Of a stretch of DNA of 64,000 nt, positions 24,034 through 32,964 are shown in pieces. The stretch lies in assembly GCF_004005865.1 (NCBI RefSeq), contig NZ_SACN01000004.1, forward strand, positions 62,001 through 126,000, given 5' to 3'. The first letter of the stretch is position 1, and every line of letters begins with the position of its first letter. Made by a program: the position numbers and the translations under genes. The stretch comes from Sphingomonas crocodyli. GTDB lineage: Bacteria > Pseudomonadota > Alphaproteobacteria > Sphingomonadales > Sphingomonadaceae. The notes under the pieces were generated by a model. The model saw only the letters and a program-made list of their open reading frames with translations. It searched no databases and was not told the DNA's origin.

Positions 24034-24792
24034 ATGGCGATATTCGAAGGTAAGGCGACGCTCGTCACGGGCGCCGGCAGCGGGATCGGCCGTGCGATCG
24101 CGCAGGCGTTCGCGGCCGAGGGTTCGCGCGTGATGATCGCCGACGTCGACGCCAAGGGCGGCGAGGAGACGGTGAAGCTGATCGAGGCGGCGGGCGGAAC
24201 CGCGGCGTTCCAGAAGGCCGATGTGTCCGATCAGGCATCGGTCGAGGCGATGGTGAAGGCCGTCGTCGATCGCTTCGGCCGGATCGACCATGCGGTCAAC
24301 AATGCCGCGGTCGACCCCGAAGTGACCCCCGAATCCGATTGGGACATCACCGTCCTCGATCGCATCCTGAGCATCAACCTGCGCGGCGTGGCGATGTGCC
24401 TGAAGGCGGAGATTGCGGCGATGCAGGCGGCGGGCGGCGGCTGCATCGTCAACCTCGCGTCGATGGCGGGCGTGGTGGGCGTGCCCAATAAGCCCTTCTA
24501 CTGTGCGGCGAAGCATGGCGTGGTGGGCATCACCCGATCGGCGGCGCTGGCGCAGGCAAAGAACGGCATCCGCATCAACGCGATCGCGCCGGGCTTCATC
24601 GAAACCCCGATGGCGCTCGCCAATCTGGAGCCGGGCGGCATGACGGTCGACTTCATCGCGGGGCGCAACCCGACCCGGCGGATCGGCCGGCCCGAGGAGA
24701 TCGGCGCGGCGGCGGTCTATCTCTGCTCGCCGTATGCGGGCTTCACCGTCGGCCAGACGCTCAGCGTCGACGGCGGCGTTTCGGTGAGCTGA
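24034..24792 (+). CDS. Short-chain dehydrogenase/reductase (classical)
   Basis: A 252-residue classical SDR with TGAGSGIG, NNAA at 89-92, S143, Y156 and K160 (YCAAK), and the C-terminus GQTLSVDGGVSVS. It lies between two paralogous SDR genes but is not itself part of the duplicated pair; its cofactor loop and NNAG-type motif are canonical. Start ATG 24034 is two bases after the previous stop; its own stop is one base before the next ATG. The tight spacing marks an operon under the divergent IclR-type regulator. Confidence 0.9.
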   Translation: MAIFEGKATLVTGAGSGIGRAIAQAFAAEGSRVMIADVDAKGGEETVKLIEAAGGTAAFQKADVSDQASVEAMVKAVVDRFGRIDHAVNNAAVDPEVTPESDWDITVLDRILSINLRGVAMCLKAEIAAMQAAGGGCIVNLASMAGVVGVPNKPFYCAAKHGVVGITRSAALAQAKNGIRINAIAPGFIETPMALANLEPGGMTVDFIAGRNPTRRIGRPEEIGAAAVYLCSPYAGFTVGQTLSVDGGVSVS

Positions 24793-24793
24793 T

Positions 24794-25573
24794 ATGGGGC
24801 GGACACTCGAAGGTAAATCGGCGCTCGTCACCGGCGGTGGCGGTGGCTTCGGCAAGGCGGTGGCCAAGCTGCTGGCGCGCGACGGCGCGGCGGTCACGCT
24901 CTCCGGCCGCAAGCAGGAGACTCTGGAGAAGGCGCGCGACTGGCTGTTGAGCGAAGTCCCCGACGCGAAGCTCGCGATCATCGCGGGCGACGCGACCAGG
25001 GAGGATGACGTCAAGGCGGCGATCGCGAAGGCAGTCGAGCATGGCGGCGGGATCGACATCGTCGTGCCGACCGTGGGCGGCGGCACCGGCTATGGCCCGA
25101 TCTCCAAGGTGAGCGTCGAGGCGTTCGTCGGCGACTATATGGTCAATGTCGGCAGCGCCTTCATGATGGTGAAGCATGGGGTGCCGTTGATGAAGCCGGG
25201 ATCATCCTTCGTCTTCATCTCGTCGACCGCGGCGGCAATGCCCTTCGTCAACCTGACGAGCTATTGCGCATCGAAGGCGGGGCTCGATCATTTCATGCGC
25301 ACCGCCGCGAACGAACTGGGGCCGCAGGGCATCCGCCTGAACTGCGTGCGTCCTGGCCTGACGCATACCGACGGGATGGACGCGGCGTTCCAGCGGCCGG
25401 GCTATACCGACAGCTTCCTGCCGCTGATCCCGCTGGGCCGCACCGGCGTGCCCAACGATATCGCGGAGGCGGTGCGCTTCCTGGCGGGGCCGGAAGCGGC
25501 GTGGCTGACAGGACAAAGCTTCGCGGTGGACGGAGGCAACGAAATGCGGATGGCGCCACTTCCCAAGGTCTAA
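24794..25573 (+). CDS. Short-chain dehydrogenase/reductase (paralogue B)
   Basis: A 259-residue SDR paralogous to 23249-24031, with the same unusual TGGGGGFGKA loop, VGGG in place of NNAG, S143/S144, Y157 and K161 (YCASK), and the same C-terminal block ending FAVDGGNEMRMAPLPKV. Last gene of the epimerase-SDR operon, followed by a hairpin at 25584-25615. Because both copies are intact and have diverged, they probably act on different stereoisomers or successive intermediates (inference). Confidence 0.88.
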   Translation: MGRTLEGKSALVTGGGGGFGKAVAKLLARDGAAVTLSGRKQETLEKARDWLLSEVPDAKLAIIAGDATREDDVKAAIAKAVEHGGGIDIVVPTVGGGTGYGPISKVSVEAFVGDYMVNVGSAFMMVKHGVPLMKPGSSFVFISSTAAAMPFVNLTSYCASKAGLDHFMRTAANELGPQGIRLNCVRPGLTHTDGMDAAFQRPGYTDSFLPLIPLGRTGVPNDIAEAVRFLAGPEAAWLTGQSFAVDGGNEMRMAPLPKV

Positions 25574-25583
25574 TCCAAAGGTC

Positions 25584-25615
25584 TAACGCCGCGGACATTG
25601 TGCGCCGCGGCGTTA
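25584..25615 (+). terminator. Hairpin terminator after the SDR operon
   Basis: TAACGCCGCGG, a ten-base loop, then CCGCGGCGTTA, 11 bp of perfect stem eleven bases after the stop codon. No strong T run follows. Confidence 0.6.
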
Positions 25616-25705
25616 CATTGCTTTACTCGGACCCCGAGCCGAGCCGCTGTAAATGCCCTGCCAACGACGGCGCCGATCCGCCGCATGGGCAAGGGATTGC
25701 AGACG

Positions 25706-25810
25706 ATGTTCACCACCACCGAAAAGGCTTCGACCATCCAGGCGGGCGGCATGATCGCCCTGCTGACGACCGCTCTGTGGGTCGTGATCCTCGCGCCGAT
25801 CGTCGCCTGA
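25706..25810 (+). CDS. Small single-pass membrane protein (34 aa)
   Basis: Reads MFTTTEKASTIQAGGM followed by a hydrophobic helix (IALLTTALWVVILAPIVA) to the stop. AAGGGA lies nine bases before ATG 25706, the best ribosome site; longer starts at 25685 and 25598 have none. It is too short for homology by eye. The single helix and ribosome site make it a plausible small membrane protein. It lies 14 bases before the next small gene. Confidence 0.45.
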   Translation: MFTTTEKASTIQAGGMIALLTTALWVVILAPIVA

Positions 25811-25824
25811 GGATTGTCATTCCC

Positions 25825-25950
25825 ATGAAGTTGCTTTGCGTTCTTGGCTTTCACCGGTGGGGCATGATCCTGGCCTCGATCGGGCAGACCAGCGAGATTC
25901 ACCGCTGCGATCGGTGCCGGACGCTCCAGCTGCGCGAGGTTGCGCGCTGA
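25825..25950 (+). CDS. Small zinc-ribbon-like protein (41 aa)
   Basis: Short frame MKLLCVLGFHRWGM...EIHRCDRCRTLQLREVAR. The pattern C-x4-H-x-W followed by C-D-R-C resembles the tiny DUF1660-type proteins that start MKLLC-LFGHKW and end with C-x2-C, which may bind one zinc. It is preceded by GAGGATTG. It follows the 34-residue membrane protein and probably shares its transcript. Function unknown. Confidence 0.5.
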   Translation: MKLLCVLGFHRWGMILASIGQTSEIHRCDRCRTLQLREVAR

Positions 25951-25986
25951 TACCGTGAATGCGCGGCGGTGTGTTAGACCGCCGGC

Positions 25987-26790
25987 ATGACCACCATAGT
26001 CCTGCTCCTGATCGCGATCGGCGTGGTGCCGCTGATCGTCGGGATCGTGCGGCTGCGGCGCGATCCGGCCGCGATCGATCGCCGCGCAATCGCCGCATCG
26101 ACGATCCTCGCTGCGCTCGCCTTCAACCTGACCTTCTTCTGGCAGGAAATCTGGCTGGTCCTGCCCAAGGCGATGACGCCGGGGCTGCACCCGATCCTCT
26201 ATCATAACGACCATGACTGGACCGGCACCGCGCCGATCGTCGAGCTGCTGCAGGGCACAGGCGCGATCTCGACCTTGGTGAGCGGCATCGCCTTCCTGTT
26301 CATCGCGCGGCGCGCGACCCGGCCGACCGCACGGCTGTTCGCATGGTGGATGGCGTTCGAAGGGTTTTTCCAATCGGCCAGCCAGTTTGCGATCGGCGCG
26401 CTTATTCCCGGCAATGATGTCGGTCGTGCGCTGACGTGGCTGGGCATGTCGAACGCATCGCGCGGCATGCTGCTGCCGATCGTCGGCATCCTGATGGCGA
26501 AGGCCAGCCAGGCGCTCGTTCGGATCGATCGGCCGGCGATCCTGCTGCCCGCGGCGCTGTCGATCCTGCTGATCATCCCCTTCCGCGTGCCCCGCGATCC
26601 GATCGAGGTCGTGCTGATCCCGATCGTCGTCCACCTGATCGGCACGGGATGGGTGATGCTGGGCGCGAGCTTCACGCCCGTAAAGGCACCACCGGTCCAA
26701 GGTCGCCCTGCGCTCGCCCTGCCCTTCGCGGCGTTGCTGGCAATATTGCTGGTTTTCCAGTGCATCCTGCGGCCCGGAATCGCCTTTTGA
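25987..26790 (+). CDS. Integral membrane protein of unknown function
   Basis: A 267-residue protein with about eight hydrophobic segments (approximate residues 2-22, 35-55, 88-108, 118-140, 155-172, 182-200, 208-228, 245-263). The loop after the second segment is polar and His-rich (HPILYHNDHDWTGTAP), which could bind metal. I do not recognise a family. It lies upstream of, and in line with, the SMP-30/DUF1214/sulfotransferase operon, separated by 48 bases. Confidence 0.65.
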   Translation: MTTIVLLLIAIGVVPLIVGIVRLRRDPAAIDRRAIAASTILAALAFNLTFFWQEIWLVLPKAMTPGLHPILYHNDHDWTGTAPIVELLQGTGAISTLVSGIAFLFIARRATRPTARLFAWWMAFEGFFQSASQFAIGALIPGNDVGRALTWLGMSNASRGMLLPIVGILMAKASQALVRIDRPAILLPAALSILLIIPFRVPRDPIEVVLIPIVVHLIGTGWVMLGASFTPVKAPPVQGRPALALPFAALLAILLVFQCILRPGIAF

Positions 26791-26838
26791 TTTGACGCCG
26801 CGTCGCGCATCCTTCCGCCCAAATATAGGAGATGAGGG

Positions 26839-27702
26839 ATGCGCGAGGCGGAGCCGTTCGGCGAACCGGGTTACTTCTTCGAAGGGCCGCGCTGGCGCGA
26901 CGGGCGTTGGTGGACGTCCGACATGCACGGCAATGTCGTGCGCAGCTGGACGCCCGAGGGCGAAGGCCGCGACGAATTGCGGATCGAGGATCGCCCCTCG
27001 GGCCTCAGCTGGATGCCCGACGGATCGCTGCTGGTCGTATCGATGGAGAAGCGCCTGCTGCTGCGCCTCGCGCCCGGCGCCGTCGCACCCGAAATCCATG
27101 CCGATCTGAACCCGATCACCGCCGACGTGCCCGGCTTCATCAACGACATGCGTGTGGATGGAGAGGGTCGGGCCTATATCGGCTTCGATCCCGATATAAA
27201 GCTGTGCGGCTTTCCCAGCGACAAGGGGCGACTGCTGTGCGTCGAGCCCGATGGCAGCGCGCGAATCGTGGCGCGGGATCTGCAATTCCCCAATGCGATC
27301 ATGTTCTCGGGCAACCGCCTGATCCTGGCCGACACCGCCGCCGCCTGCCTCTATGCCTATGATATCGGGCCAGGCGGCGATCTGGGACCGCGCAGCGACT
27401 GGGCAAACCTGTCAGGCAAGCGGACGGACAAGATCAAATATCTGTTCGACGGGTGCGATATCGACTCGGCAAGCCATGTCTGGGCCGCCGATTGTTCGGC
27501 GGGCGCATGGCGGATCGCGCCGGGCGGCGAGGTGGTCGACGGTGTCGCGCTGCCGCCAGACTATACCGCTTATGCCTGCGGTCTCGGCGGCGAGGATGGG
27601 CGCACATTGCTGATCTGCGCGGCGAACCGCGATCATCATGAGGAACGGGTGAAAGCGCCCAAGGCGAAGCTGTTCACCGCAAGAGTCGATGTGCCCGCAT
27701 GA
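26839..27702 (+). CDS. SMP-30/gluconolactonase-family protein
   Basis: A 287-residue six-bladed beta-propeller of the SMP-30/gluconolactonase/LRE group, usually a metal-dependent lactonase. Metal-ligand candidates are E15 (FFEGPRW), N in FINDMRVD, N in FPNAIMF, and D in the DGCDID segment. The first-blade pattern EGPRWRDGRWWTSDMHG is characteristic. GGAGATGAGG precedes the ATG. Its TGA overlaps the next start (ATGA). A lactone-hydrolysing role within the operon with a DUF1214 protein and a sulfotransferase is plausible but unproven. No export signal is seen. Confidence 0.85.
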   Translation: MREAEPFGEPGYFFEGPRWRDGRWWTSDMHGNVVRSWTPEGEGRDELRIEDRPSGLSWMPDGSLLVVSMEKRLLLRLAPGAVAPEIHADLNPITADVPGFINDMRVDGEGRAYIGFDPDIKLCGFPSDKGRLLCVEPDGSARIVARDLQFPNAIMFSGNRLILADTAAACLYAYDIGPGGDLGPRSDWANLSGKRTDKIKYLFDGCDIDSASHVWAADCSAGAWRIAPGGEVVDGVALPPDYTAYACGLGGEDGRTLLICAANRDHHEERVKAPKAKLFTARVDVPA

Positions 27703-28988
27703 CGGGACCGATGGACCGCTGGCGCGATTATGATCGGACGATCATCTCGCTCGGCTACGACGCCGCGCGGCGCGAACGGGCGGCTGCGAATGCGGAGGAT
27801 TACACCGCGAAGCTGCGCGACGGGACGGCGTGGCGGCTGTTCGGGCAGGCCATCGCGAAACTCGGGCCGATGATCGCGGAATCGGGCCTCGCGCAGGACG
27901 ATCGCGATCTGGCGGAGGGGCATCGCTATCTGCTGGGCCTCGTCGCCGCGCGGATCGATGCGCTCCTCTACGCCTGCGGCCCCGATCGTCCGGCCTTCGT
28001 GCGCGGCATGGACGACATCATCAAGATCGGCCTCGACAATCCGGACGGGATCAACAGCTTCTCGGCGCGGATCGACGGGCATCGTCGCTACCGCATCACC
28101 GGCCGTGCGGGCGGCGAACGCTATGTCGAGTTCGTTCAGTTCGCGGCGAAGGGCACGCTCGCCAACCATTATCTCCACGACTTCGCGATCGGCGCGGACG
28201 GGCGGTTCGAACTGACGCTCGATGCGCAGAGCGCGCCGGGCAACTGGCTGCAACTCCACCCCGACACGCAGGGCCTGTTCGTGCGGCTGATCCAATATGA
28301 CTGGGACACGCCGCTGACCGACCTGACCATCGAGCATCTGGGCGACGGCGACACCTATGAATGTTTGACGGTGCCGAAGCCCGAATGGGTTGGGGAGGAA
28401 CTGGAATCGCTGGCCGACACTCTGGTCAACGAGGTCGCCTTCTGGCTCGATTATACGCGCAGTTTTGCGCAAGCTGGCGACAACCGGATCGCGAGCGAAC
28501 AGCCGCTGGCCGTGTCGGGCAAGAGCGCGGTGCGCGCGGCGCCCAAGGGCATGTTCAACCTTGCCGCCGACGAGGCATTGCTGCTCGAGTTCGATCCGCC
28601 GGACGGGCTGTTCTGGTCGGTCGCGCTGGGCGACGTCTGGTTCCGGTCGATCGATCCGTCACACCGCCAGTCGAGCCTGAACGGGCATCAGGCGGCGATC
28701 GATCCCGACGGCCGCTATCGCCTCGTGATCGCGCACGAAGACCCCGGCCTCGCCAACTGGCTCGACACCGCTGGGCATGAACGCGGCTGCATGACCTTCC
28801 GTTATGTGAAGACCGACAGCCGCCCGCCCGCGACCGCGACATTGGTGAAGTTTGCCGATCTCGATCGCCTGCTGCCCGATGCGCCGCGCGTCACGCCCGA
28901 CGAGCGCGCCGCCACCCTCGCCGCTCGTGCACGCGGCTTTGCGCGGCGTTACGCGGCACCGTTCACGAGCCGATGGAGTCGCCTGTGA
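27699..28988 (+). CDS. DUF1214-domain protein
   Basis: A 429-residue protein. The C-terminal part (about 310-370) carries the DUF1214 signature LFWSVALGDVWFRSIDPSHRQSSLNGHQ...GRYRLVIAHEDPGLANWLDT. The N-terminal 280 residues form an uncharacterised domain with YVEFVQFAAKG and ANHYLHDFAIG segments. No signal peptide. The start ATG 27699 overlaps the SMP-30 stop; ATG 27711 is an alternative. Its stop overlaps the sulfotransferase GTG start. DUF1214 function is not established. Confidence 0.75.
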   Translation: MTGPMDRWRDYDRTIISLGYDAARRERAAANAEDYTAKLRDGTAWRLFGQAIAKLGPMIAESGLAQDDRDLAEGHRYLLGLVAARIDALLYACGPDRPAFVRGMDDIIKIGLDNPDGINSFSARIDGHRRYRITGRAGGERYVEFVQFAAKGTLANHYLHDFAIGADGRFELTLDAQSAPGNWLQLHPDTQGLFVRLIQYDWDTPLTDLTIEHLGDGDTYECLTVPKPEWVGEELESLADTLVNEVAFWLDYTRSFAQAGDNRIASEQPLAVSGKSAVRAAPKGMFNLAADEALLLEFDPPDGLFWSVALGDVWFRSIDPSHRQSSLNGHQAAIDPDGRYRLVIAHEDPGLANWLDTAGHERGCMTFRYVKTDSRPPATATLVKFADLDRLLPDAPRVTPDERAATLAARARGFARRYAAPFTSRWSRL

Positions 28989-30109
28989 GGGCGCGGGATT
29001 ATATCGACCGCGCGCAGGCGCAGACCGGGTTGGGCGATTTCGGCGCTGGCGGCTGGCAGGAGGGTCTCGATCGCCTCGTTGCCGCGCTGTCTGCGCAACC
29101 ACTCCACGCCGAGGGCATCGCACGCGTCGAGGCGCGGCTGGTCGCCACGCTGGCCGCGCGCCTCAAGATCGAGGACTGGATCGCGCGCAACCCGACTTAT
29201 GGGGATGGCGCAATCGACGGTCCCGTCGTCATCATCGGCCTGCCGCGCACCGCGACGACCGCCCTACTCAACCTGCTCGCCAATGACGCGAGCTGGCGCT
29301 TCGTGCGCAGTTGGGAAGCGGGCGCGCCTGTGCCGCCGCCCGACATCGCGACCGAGGCGAGCGACCCGCGCGCCGCCGCCGAACGCGCCTTCATCGCCAG
29401 CGACACCACGTTTCGCGGCCAGCATATCCATCAGGCGAGCGGGCCGGTCGACGACGCAGCCTTGCTGCGGCTGAGCTTTCGCAATCAGGAACTGGGCTGG
29501 CCGGCTTGGGATTATACGCGCTGGTGGCGCGACTGCGACATGGCGGGCACCTATGCCTATCATGCCCGCGCGCTCAAATTGCTGCAGCATGATCGCCCGC
29601 CGAACCGCTGGCTGATCAAGGCACCGTGGCACAATTTCCACCTCGATGCACTGGTCGCGACCTATCCGAACGCGCGCTTCATCATGACGCATCGCGATCC
29701 GGTGAAGACGATCCCGTCGGTCGCGAGCCTGCTCGAAACATCCTACGCCACGGTGATGCCGAAGGAGGCGATCGATCCGATCGCCTTAGGCCGCGAGATC
29801 ATGGAGCATCTGCAGATCAGCCTGTCGCGCGCCAGTGATTTCCGCCGCCGCTTCGGCGAGGATCGCTTCATCGATATAAGGCACGAGACGTTCAACGCCG
29901 ATCCGATGGGCGAGGTCAGCCGCATCTACGACTGGCTCGGTCGATCGATGGACGCGACCGCCGAAGCCGCGCTCGCCGGCTGGGCGACCGAGAACCGCAA
30001 GGGCGTGCGGGGCGAGCATCGCTATACAGCTGAGCATTTCGGCCTGTCCGATCCCGAACTGGCCGACGTCTTCGCCGATTATCGCGAGCGGTTCGTCAGC
30101 GCGCCTTGA
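28985..30109 (+). CDS. Sulfotransferase family protein (PAPS-dependent)
   Basis: Predicted to transfer sulfate from PAPS to a hydroxyl or amino group. Its 374 residues contain the 5'-phosphosulfate loop VIIGLPRTATTALLNLL and the 3'-phosphate site ARFIMTHRDPVKTIPS, with IKAPWHNFHLDAL between. GTG 28985 is preferred because GGAG lies six bases before it and GTGA overlaps the upstream stop; ATG 28973 is possible. It converges with and overlaps the 3' end of the uxuB-type gene by 14 bases. Small-molecule acceptor unknown. Confidence 0.85.
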   Translation: MRARDYIDRAQAQTGLGDFGAGGWQEGLDRLVAALSAQPLHAEGIARVEARLVATLAARLKIEDWIARNPTYGDGAIDGPVVIIGLPRTATTALLNLLANDASWRFVRSWEAGAPVPPPDIATEASDPRAAAERAFIASDTTFRGQHIHQASGPVDDAALLRLSFRNQELGWPAWDYTRWWRDCDMAGTYAYHARALKLLQHDRPPNRWLIKAPWHNFHLDALVATYPNARFIMTHRDPVKTIPSVASLLETSYATVMPKEAIDPIALGREIMEHLQISLSRASDFRRRFGEDRFIDIRHETFNADPMGEVSRIYDWLGRSMDATAEAALAGWATENRKGVRGEHRYTAEHFGLSDPELADVFADYRERFVSAP

Positions 30110-31541
30110 GCGTTGCAATCGCGCCGCCGGCGAGCAGGCTGGCGAGATGGCCGGTCAGCGTGTCGACAAGCACCGCATCTTCGGCGAACGAGGCGGGGAA
30201 GATCGCGTCGATCGACAGCAGGGCGCGCACCATCCCTTCGGGATGCGATTTCGACGCCAGCTTCTGCGCCGTCACCGCGGCGAGCGGATCGTCCACCACA
30301 TAAGGCTGTCCCGCCTCATCGCGGCCAAGCTGCCAGCGCATCCACGAAGCGACGCCGAGCGCAAGCGCATCGACCGGGAGGCCGCGCGCGCGCCGCGCGA
30401 CGATCGGCGCGACGAGCCGCTGCGGCAGCTTCTGCGATCCGTCCATCGCGATCTGGCGATTGCGGTGCTGGAGCGCGGGATTGGCGAAGCGCGCCATCAG
30501 GGCGGTGCGATAGGCGGCGACATCGAGTTCTGCGGGCGGATTGAGCGTCGCCTCCGCCTCGTCCCACAACGCCTCGACGAAGGCGCGCGCTTCGGGAAGT
30601 GCCACGACGCCATCGACATGCTCGATCCCGGCGAGGCCGCCGAGATAGGCGATCGACGAATGCGCGCCGTTGAGCAGGCGCAGCTTCGCCTCCTCCCACG
30701 GCGCCACCGCCGATGTCAGCTGGACACCGAAGGCGGCAAAGTCCGGGCGCGGGCCGGCGAAGCGATCCTCGATCACCCACTGGGTGAAGGGTTCGGCCTT
30801 GACCATGCCCTGATCGCACAACCCGGTGCGATCGTGGAGCGCGATGATGTCGTCGAGGCTGGTCGCCGGCACGATCCGGTCGATCATCGTCTGCGGGAAG
30901 GCGCCGTGGCTCGCGATCCAGTCGGCGAGCGTCCGATCATGCTGCGCAGCAATCGCCAGCACTGCATCGCGCAGCCGCGCGCCATTGTGCGGGATATTGT
31001 CACACGACATTGCGGTGAACGGCGCCAGCCCTGCCGCCTTGCGACGTGCGAGTGCGGCGACGATGAAGCCCGGCGCGGTGCGGGGCGCATCGAGGCTTTC
31101 GAGATCGGCGGCGACATCGGCATCGTCGGTCAGCAGACGGCCGGTCGCGGGATCGAGCTTGTAGCCCTTTTCCGTCACCGTCAGCGAGACAATGTGGACA
31201 TCGGGCGAGACCATCAGATCGACGAGCGCCGCCGGATCTTCGGGCGCGACCAGCACATCGCGCACCGCGCCGATCAGTTGCAGCCTTTCCTCCGCGCCGT
31301 CACGGATGACGAGCGTGTAGAGGCCGTCCTGCGGCACCAGCTGATCGCGCACGCCGGGGGAACGCAGCGACGCGCCAACCACGCCCCAGCGCGGATCGCC
31401 CGACGCGATCGCGGCGTCGAACACCGGCGCCTGATGCGCGCGGTGGAAGGCGCCGATGCCGAGATGGACGACGCCGGTTTTGATCGCGGCGCGGTCGTAA
31501 GCGAGCGGGCCGGCGGTCGCGGCGGAAAGGCGGGTGGTCAC
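30096..31541 (-). CDS. Mannitol dehydrogenase-family oxidoreductase (fructuronate reductase, UxuB type)
   Basis: Polyol-specific long-chain dehydrogenase of 481 residues. The Rossmann start VVHLGIGAFHRAHQAPVFD and the TAMSCDNIPHNGARLRD segment match the UxuB/mannitol-dehydrogenase branch, not E. coli UxaB. The catalytic block KLRLLNGAHSSIAYLG holds the lysine and N-x2-H. In this operon it would reduce tagaturonate (from galacturonate) or fructuronate (from glucuronate). The adjacent dehydratase is UxaA-type, so tagaturonate reduction to altronate is the more consistent role. Start GTG 31539-31541 overlaps the uxaC stop (GTGA). Last gene of a five-gene minus-strand operon. Confidence 0.88.
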   Translation of the reverse strand: MTTRLSAATAGPLAYDRAAIKTGVVHLGIGAFHRAHQAPVFDAAIASGDPRWGVVGASLRSPGVRDQLVPQDGLYTLVIRDGAEERLQLIGAVRDVLVAPEDPAALVDLMVSPDVHIVSLTVTEKGYKLDPATGRLLTDDADVAADLESLDAPRTAPGFIVAALARRKAAGLAPFTAMSCDNIPHNGARLRDAVLAIAAQHDRTLADWIASHGAFPQTMIDRIVPATSLDDIIALHDRTGLCDQGMVKAEPFTQWVIEDRFAGPRPDFAAFGVQLTSAVAPWEEAKLRLLNGAHSSIAYLGGLAGIEHVDGVVALPEARAFVEALWDEAEATLNPPAELDVAAYRTALMARFANPALQHRNRQIAMDGSQKLPQRLVAPIVARRARGLPVDALALGVASWMRWQLGRDEAGQPYVVDDPLAAVTAQKLASKSHPEGMVRALLSIDAIFPASFAEDAVLVDTLTGHLASLLAGGAIATLKAR

Positions 31542-32953
31542 AGTTTGTACGCCGCCTTCACCAGATCATAAGCCAGCGCGCGGGCGACCTCGTGCGCCTC
31601 ATCCTCCTCGATCCGATGTTCGGCGACGAGCTGGGCGAGCCACACGCAGTCCATCCGCCGCGCGACATCGTGCCGCGCCGGGATCGACAGGAAGGCGCGG
31701 GTGTCGTCGTTGAAGCCGACCGTGTTGTAGAAACCGGCCGTTTCCGTGACCTGCTCGCGGAAGCGGCGCATCCCCTCCGGGCTGTCGTTGAACCACCAGG
31801 GCGGACCGATGCGCAGCGACGGATAATGGCCGGCGAGCGGCGCGAGTTCGCGCGAATAGCTCGTCTCGTCCAACGTGAAGAGGATGATCGACAGACGCGG
31901 ATCCGAACCGTGCGCGTCGAGCAGCGGCTTCAACGCGCGGACATAATCGGTCGGCGTTGGGATATCGGCGCCTTTGTCGCGGCCGAAACGCGCCATCAGC
32001 GACGGATTGTGGTTGCGCAGCACGCCGGGGTGGATCTGCAGCACCATCCCGTCGTCGATCGACATGCGCGCCATTTCGGTGAGCATCTGCGCACGGAACA
32101 GTTCGGCCTCGGCCGGGCTGACCGGGCCGGCCAGCACCTTCGCATAAAGCGCCTCGGCGTCGGCACGAGAGAGATCGGCGGTCGCCGCGCTCGGATGGCC
32201 ATGATCGGTCGAGGTCGCGCCCGCTTCGCGGAAATAGGCGCGGCGGTTGCGGTGGGCGTTGAGATAGCCCTCCCAGGTCGAGATATCTTCGCCGGCTATC
32301 TCGCCGAAGCGGATCAGGTTCGCGGCGAAACCATCATGCTCCGGATCGACCACCGGATCGGGGCGATAGGCGGTGACGACGCGCCCGCCCCACCCGCTCT
32401 CGCGGATCGCGCGGTGGTGGATCAGGGGATCGAGCGGGCTTTCGGTCGTCGCCAGCAGCTCGATATTGTTGCTTTCGAACAGGGCGCGGGGCTTGAACGC
32501 CGGGGTCGCGAGCGCGGCGTCGATCGTCTCGTAGTAGAGATCGGCGGTCGCGGGTTCGAGCCGCACGTCCAGCCCGAACATCTCGACGAACACCCAGTCG
32601 AGCCACATGCGCGACGGCGTGCCGCGGAACAGGTGATAATGCTCCGCCAGCCGCCGCCAAATCTTGCGCGAGTCCGCCTCGACCGGGGTGCCGTCCTTCG
32701 ACGAGATCCCCAGTTCCTCCAGCTTCACGCCCTGGCTGTAGAGCATGCGGAAGACATAGTGATCGGGGATGATCAGCAGATCGGTGGGGTTCGCGAAATT
32801 CTCGTCGCCTGCGAACCAGCTCGGATCGGTGTGGCCGTGCGGGCTGATGATCGGCAGATCCTTGATCGGCGCATAGAGCGCGCGGGCGATGCCGCGGATC
32901 GTCGGATCGGCCGGGAACAGGCGATCGGGGTGGAGGCGCAGGGGCTTGGTCAT
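31538..32953 (-). CDS. uxaC: Uronate isomerase (glucuronate/galacturonate isomerase)
   Basis: Interconverts D-galacturonate and tagaturonate, and D-glucuronate and fructuronate. The 471 residues have the expected length. The amidohydrolase-superfamily metal motif is SPHGHTDPSWFAGDENF (H-x-H). Also family-typical are the DYVFRML-like DHYVFRMLYSQG, PLDPLIHHRAI, MVLQIHPGVLRNHN and the C-terminal GFNDDTRAFLSIPARHD. ATG 32951-32953. It sits 11 bases after uxaA and overlaps the reductase gene. Galacturonate released from pectin would enter here. Confidence 0.95.
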   Translation of the reverse strand: MTKPLRLHPDRLFPADPTIRGIARALYAPIKDLPIISPHGHTDPSWFAGDENFANPTDLLIIPDHYVFRMLYSQGVKLEELGISSKDGTPVEADSRKIWRRLAEHYHLFRGTPSRMWLDWVFVEMFGLDVRLEPATADLYYETIDAALATPAFKPRALFESNNIELLATTESPLDPLIHHRAIRESGWGGRVVTAYRPDPVVDPEHDGFAANLIRFGEIAGEDISTWEGYLNAHRNRRAYFREAGATSTDHGHPSAATADLSRADAEALYAKVLAGPVSPAEAELFRAQMLTEMARMSIDDGMVLQIHPGVLRNHNPSLMARFGRDKGADIPTPTDYVRALKPLLDAHGSDPRLSIILFTLDETSYSRELAPLAGHYPSLRIGPPWWFNDSPEGMRRFREQVTETAGFYNTVGFNDDTRAFLSIPARHDVARRMDCVWLAQLVAEHRIEEDEAHEVARALAYDLVKAAYKL

Positions 32954-32964
32954 GTCAAAGTCCG

